Assembly: GCA_016934825.1 (NCBI GenBank)
Contig: JAFGSB010000148.1
Coordinates: 1 to 64,000 of the forward strand
DNA from: Candidatus Zhuqueibacterota bacterium
Lineage (GTDB): Bacteria; Zhuqueibacterota; Zhuqueibacteria; Residuimicrobiales; Krinioviventaceae
Direction of reading: 5' to 3'
DNA: 64,000 nucleotides
Under the pieces are notes generated by a model, which ran no database searches, was not told the origin of the DNA, and was given only the letters and a program-made list of their open reading frames with translations. Shown piece after piece: positions 62,993-64,000 of this stretch. The translations under genes were made by a program, and so were the position numbers. Numbering within the stretch: the stretch's first letter is position 1; each line of letters begins with the position of its first letter.

Positions 62993-64000
62993 TTATTGAA
63001 TCAATTCCCCGAATTCTCCCACCTGCGGTTTTACCTTTTGACCGTCTCCGACGATAATGATGCTCATTTTGTCCTGCACCAAATAGGTTTTACAGAGTCG
63101 CTGAATATCTTCCGGTGTTGTTTGAAATATCCTTTGTACAAAGGAGTTCAGGTAACTATCGTCCAATCCGTGCAGGTCCATAAAAGCCAATTGATTAATG
63201 ATACCGTTTCGTGAGGAATTTCGCAGCACGAAAATGCCGGCCAGATAATTTTGAATTCCCTTTAATTCTATTTCATCCGGCGGTTCATTTTGCAGCCTGT
63301 TTATTTCGTAAAAAATTTCTTTCAAAGCCGGTCCGGTTACATCGGTGGCGACACTGGCATATTCAGCCCAATTTGCATCACGGTAATGCGTGTTAACTAA
63401 GCTGTTGGGTGAATAGGTATAGCCTTTATCCTCACGGATGTTCATGGTTATTCTGGATGCAAAAGCGCCGCCTAACAGCGCGTCGGCTACCTGCAGGGGG
63501 ACATAATCCTGATGCGTCGGATCGATAACCGGCAGCCCGATAATTACCGTCGATTGACTCGAGCCGGGGCGGTCAATTAGATATACAGCCCGGTCGGAAA
63601 CCGGCTTTGGCAGATCGCCGCTAAAGGGTTCCCCTTTATTCCAGTTGTTCAGGTTTTTGCGAATGGCCGATTTCACCTTGCCGGTATTAAACATACCAGC
63701 AATATAGAGATGGGTTCTCTGTGCGCCAAAATTATTTTGATAGAATTGTTTTACCTGCTCGATACTATAGCCGCTGAGCATTTCTTCAGTTGGGAAAAAG
63801 CGGCCATACGGATGTGTTCCATAAAGTACTTTGTGAAATTTTTCATCCGCGAGTGATTCGGGCTGTGATTTTAGCACCTGCAGATTCCTTAAAAAATTAT
63901 TTTTCAGTCTTTCCAGTTCGCTTTCCGGAAACAGGGGATTGATGATGACATCAGACAATAACTTGATGAGTTCTGGAGTGTACTCTGCAAGCGCCTCGCC
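62993..64000 (-). CDS. M16-family peptidase, C-terminal half (cut by window end)
   Basis: The frame stays open to the window end. A TTG at 63958 is internal, as the reading continues upstream with GEALAEYTPELIKLLSDVII. About 335 residues are visible. They match the non-catalytic second half of pitrilysin-like M16B peptidases: FPTEEMLSGYSIEQVKQFYQ, GAQRTHLYIAGMF, and the substrate-pocket block GGAFASRITMNIREDKGYTY. The zinc HxxEH motif, normally in the first half, would lie off the window, in the missing N-terminal part of this gene or in a preceding gene. It is probably periplasmic, but no signal can be seen. Confidence 0.9.
   Translation of the reverse strand, partial: GEALAEYTPELIKLLSDVIINPLFPESELERLKNNFLRNLQVLKSQPESLADEKFHKVLYGTHPYGRFFPTEEMLSGYSIEQVKQFYQNNFGAQRTHLYIAGMFNTGKVKSAIRKNLNNWNKGEPFSGDLPKPVSDRAVYLIDRPGSSQSTVIIGLPVIDPTHQDYVPLQVADALLGGAFASRITMNIREDKGYTYSPNSLVNTHYRDANWAEYASVATDVTGPALKEIFYEINRLQNEPPDEIELKGIQNYLAGIFVLRNSSRNGIINQLAFMDLHGLDDSYLNSFVQRIFQTTPEDIQRLCKTYLVQDKMSIIIVGDGQKVKPQVGEFGELIQ

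Noticed and set aside
1-64000. tRNA or rRNA genes
   Set aside because: No cloverleaf with a GGTTCGAATCC-like arm or rRNA-like conserved block was found by reading. A tRNA scan could still find a divergent one.

Overview
The window looks like a chromosomal contig from a Gram-negative member of the FCB superphylum, most like an uncultured Calditrichota/KSB1/Ignavibacteria-type bacterium. Seven secreted proteins end in a type A sorting domain of the type IX secretion system (T9SS), with a YPNPFN-like motif near its start and a lysine-ending VxKKMxLLK-like tail. There are also many lipoproteins and secreted carbohydrate-active enzymes. No SusC/SusD pair, rRNA, tRNA or CRISPR array is visible. The phylum is inferred from protein style only.

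Left edge (1-2938): an AT-rich three-gene cassette with an Abi/UG-like reverse transcriptase carrying a helical C-terminal extension, a DUF6978 protein, and a DUF1828/DUF1829 protein that overlaps the DUF6978 gene by 4 nt. It resembles a horizontally acquired defence-type cassette and is the best candidate for an undescribed system.

Region 3-17 kb: carbohydrate genes. These are a GH114-like lipoprotein, a DUF5060/DUF4038 (GH140-like) hydrolase, a uroporphyrinogen-decarboxylase-fold protein, a ThuA-domain lipoprotein, a VOC-methyltransferase fusion, a GH2 beta-galactosidase, a T9SS protein, a ChbG/YdjC deacetylase, a double-SH3 protein and a large T9SS TIM-barrel-like protein. Decayed gene remnants lie between them.

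Region 17-19 kb: a second AT-rich island with a thymidylate-kinase-like gene and an 80-residue four-cysteine protein. Region 19-34 kb: GH9 cellulase with T9SS tail, an AlkD-like HEAT protein, a DinB-like gene interrupted at an A9 tract, a 1166-residue LVIVD/beta-helix T9SS protein, a PurF-like protein without its glutaminase cysteine, a lipocalin-like lipoprotein, a beta-propeller T9SS protein, and a Tat-signal DUF362 protein that also has a T9SS tail.

Region 34-43 kb: GAF-PP2C phosphatase, membrane protein, TPR remnant, malic enzyme, a VIT-TonB_C protein, and a VapB antitoxin followed by what looks like a broken vapC. Region 40.7-50.5 kb (minus strand): a pectin locus of two GH28 polygalacturonases, a GntP-type permease, an unknown secreted helical protein, a PL22 oligogalacturonate lyase and a sulfatase. 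Together these would cut pectin outside or in the periplasm, process unsaturated oligogalacturonides and import the uronate products. Region 50.6-64 kb: nitroreductase, GT39-like transferase, pilin-like protein, ATP-PEP carboxykinase, a short GT9-like protein, catalase, a purple-acid-phosphatase-like enzyme, an LRR T9SS protein and an M16 peptidase cut by the window end. Long hairpins separate most convergent genes. A GTGTC...GACAC inverted-repeat element recurs in the large AT-rich intergenic gaps.
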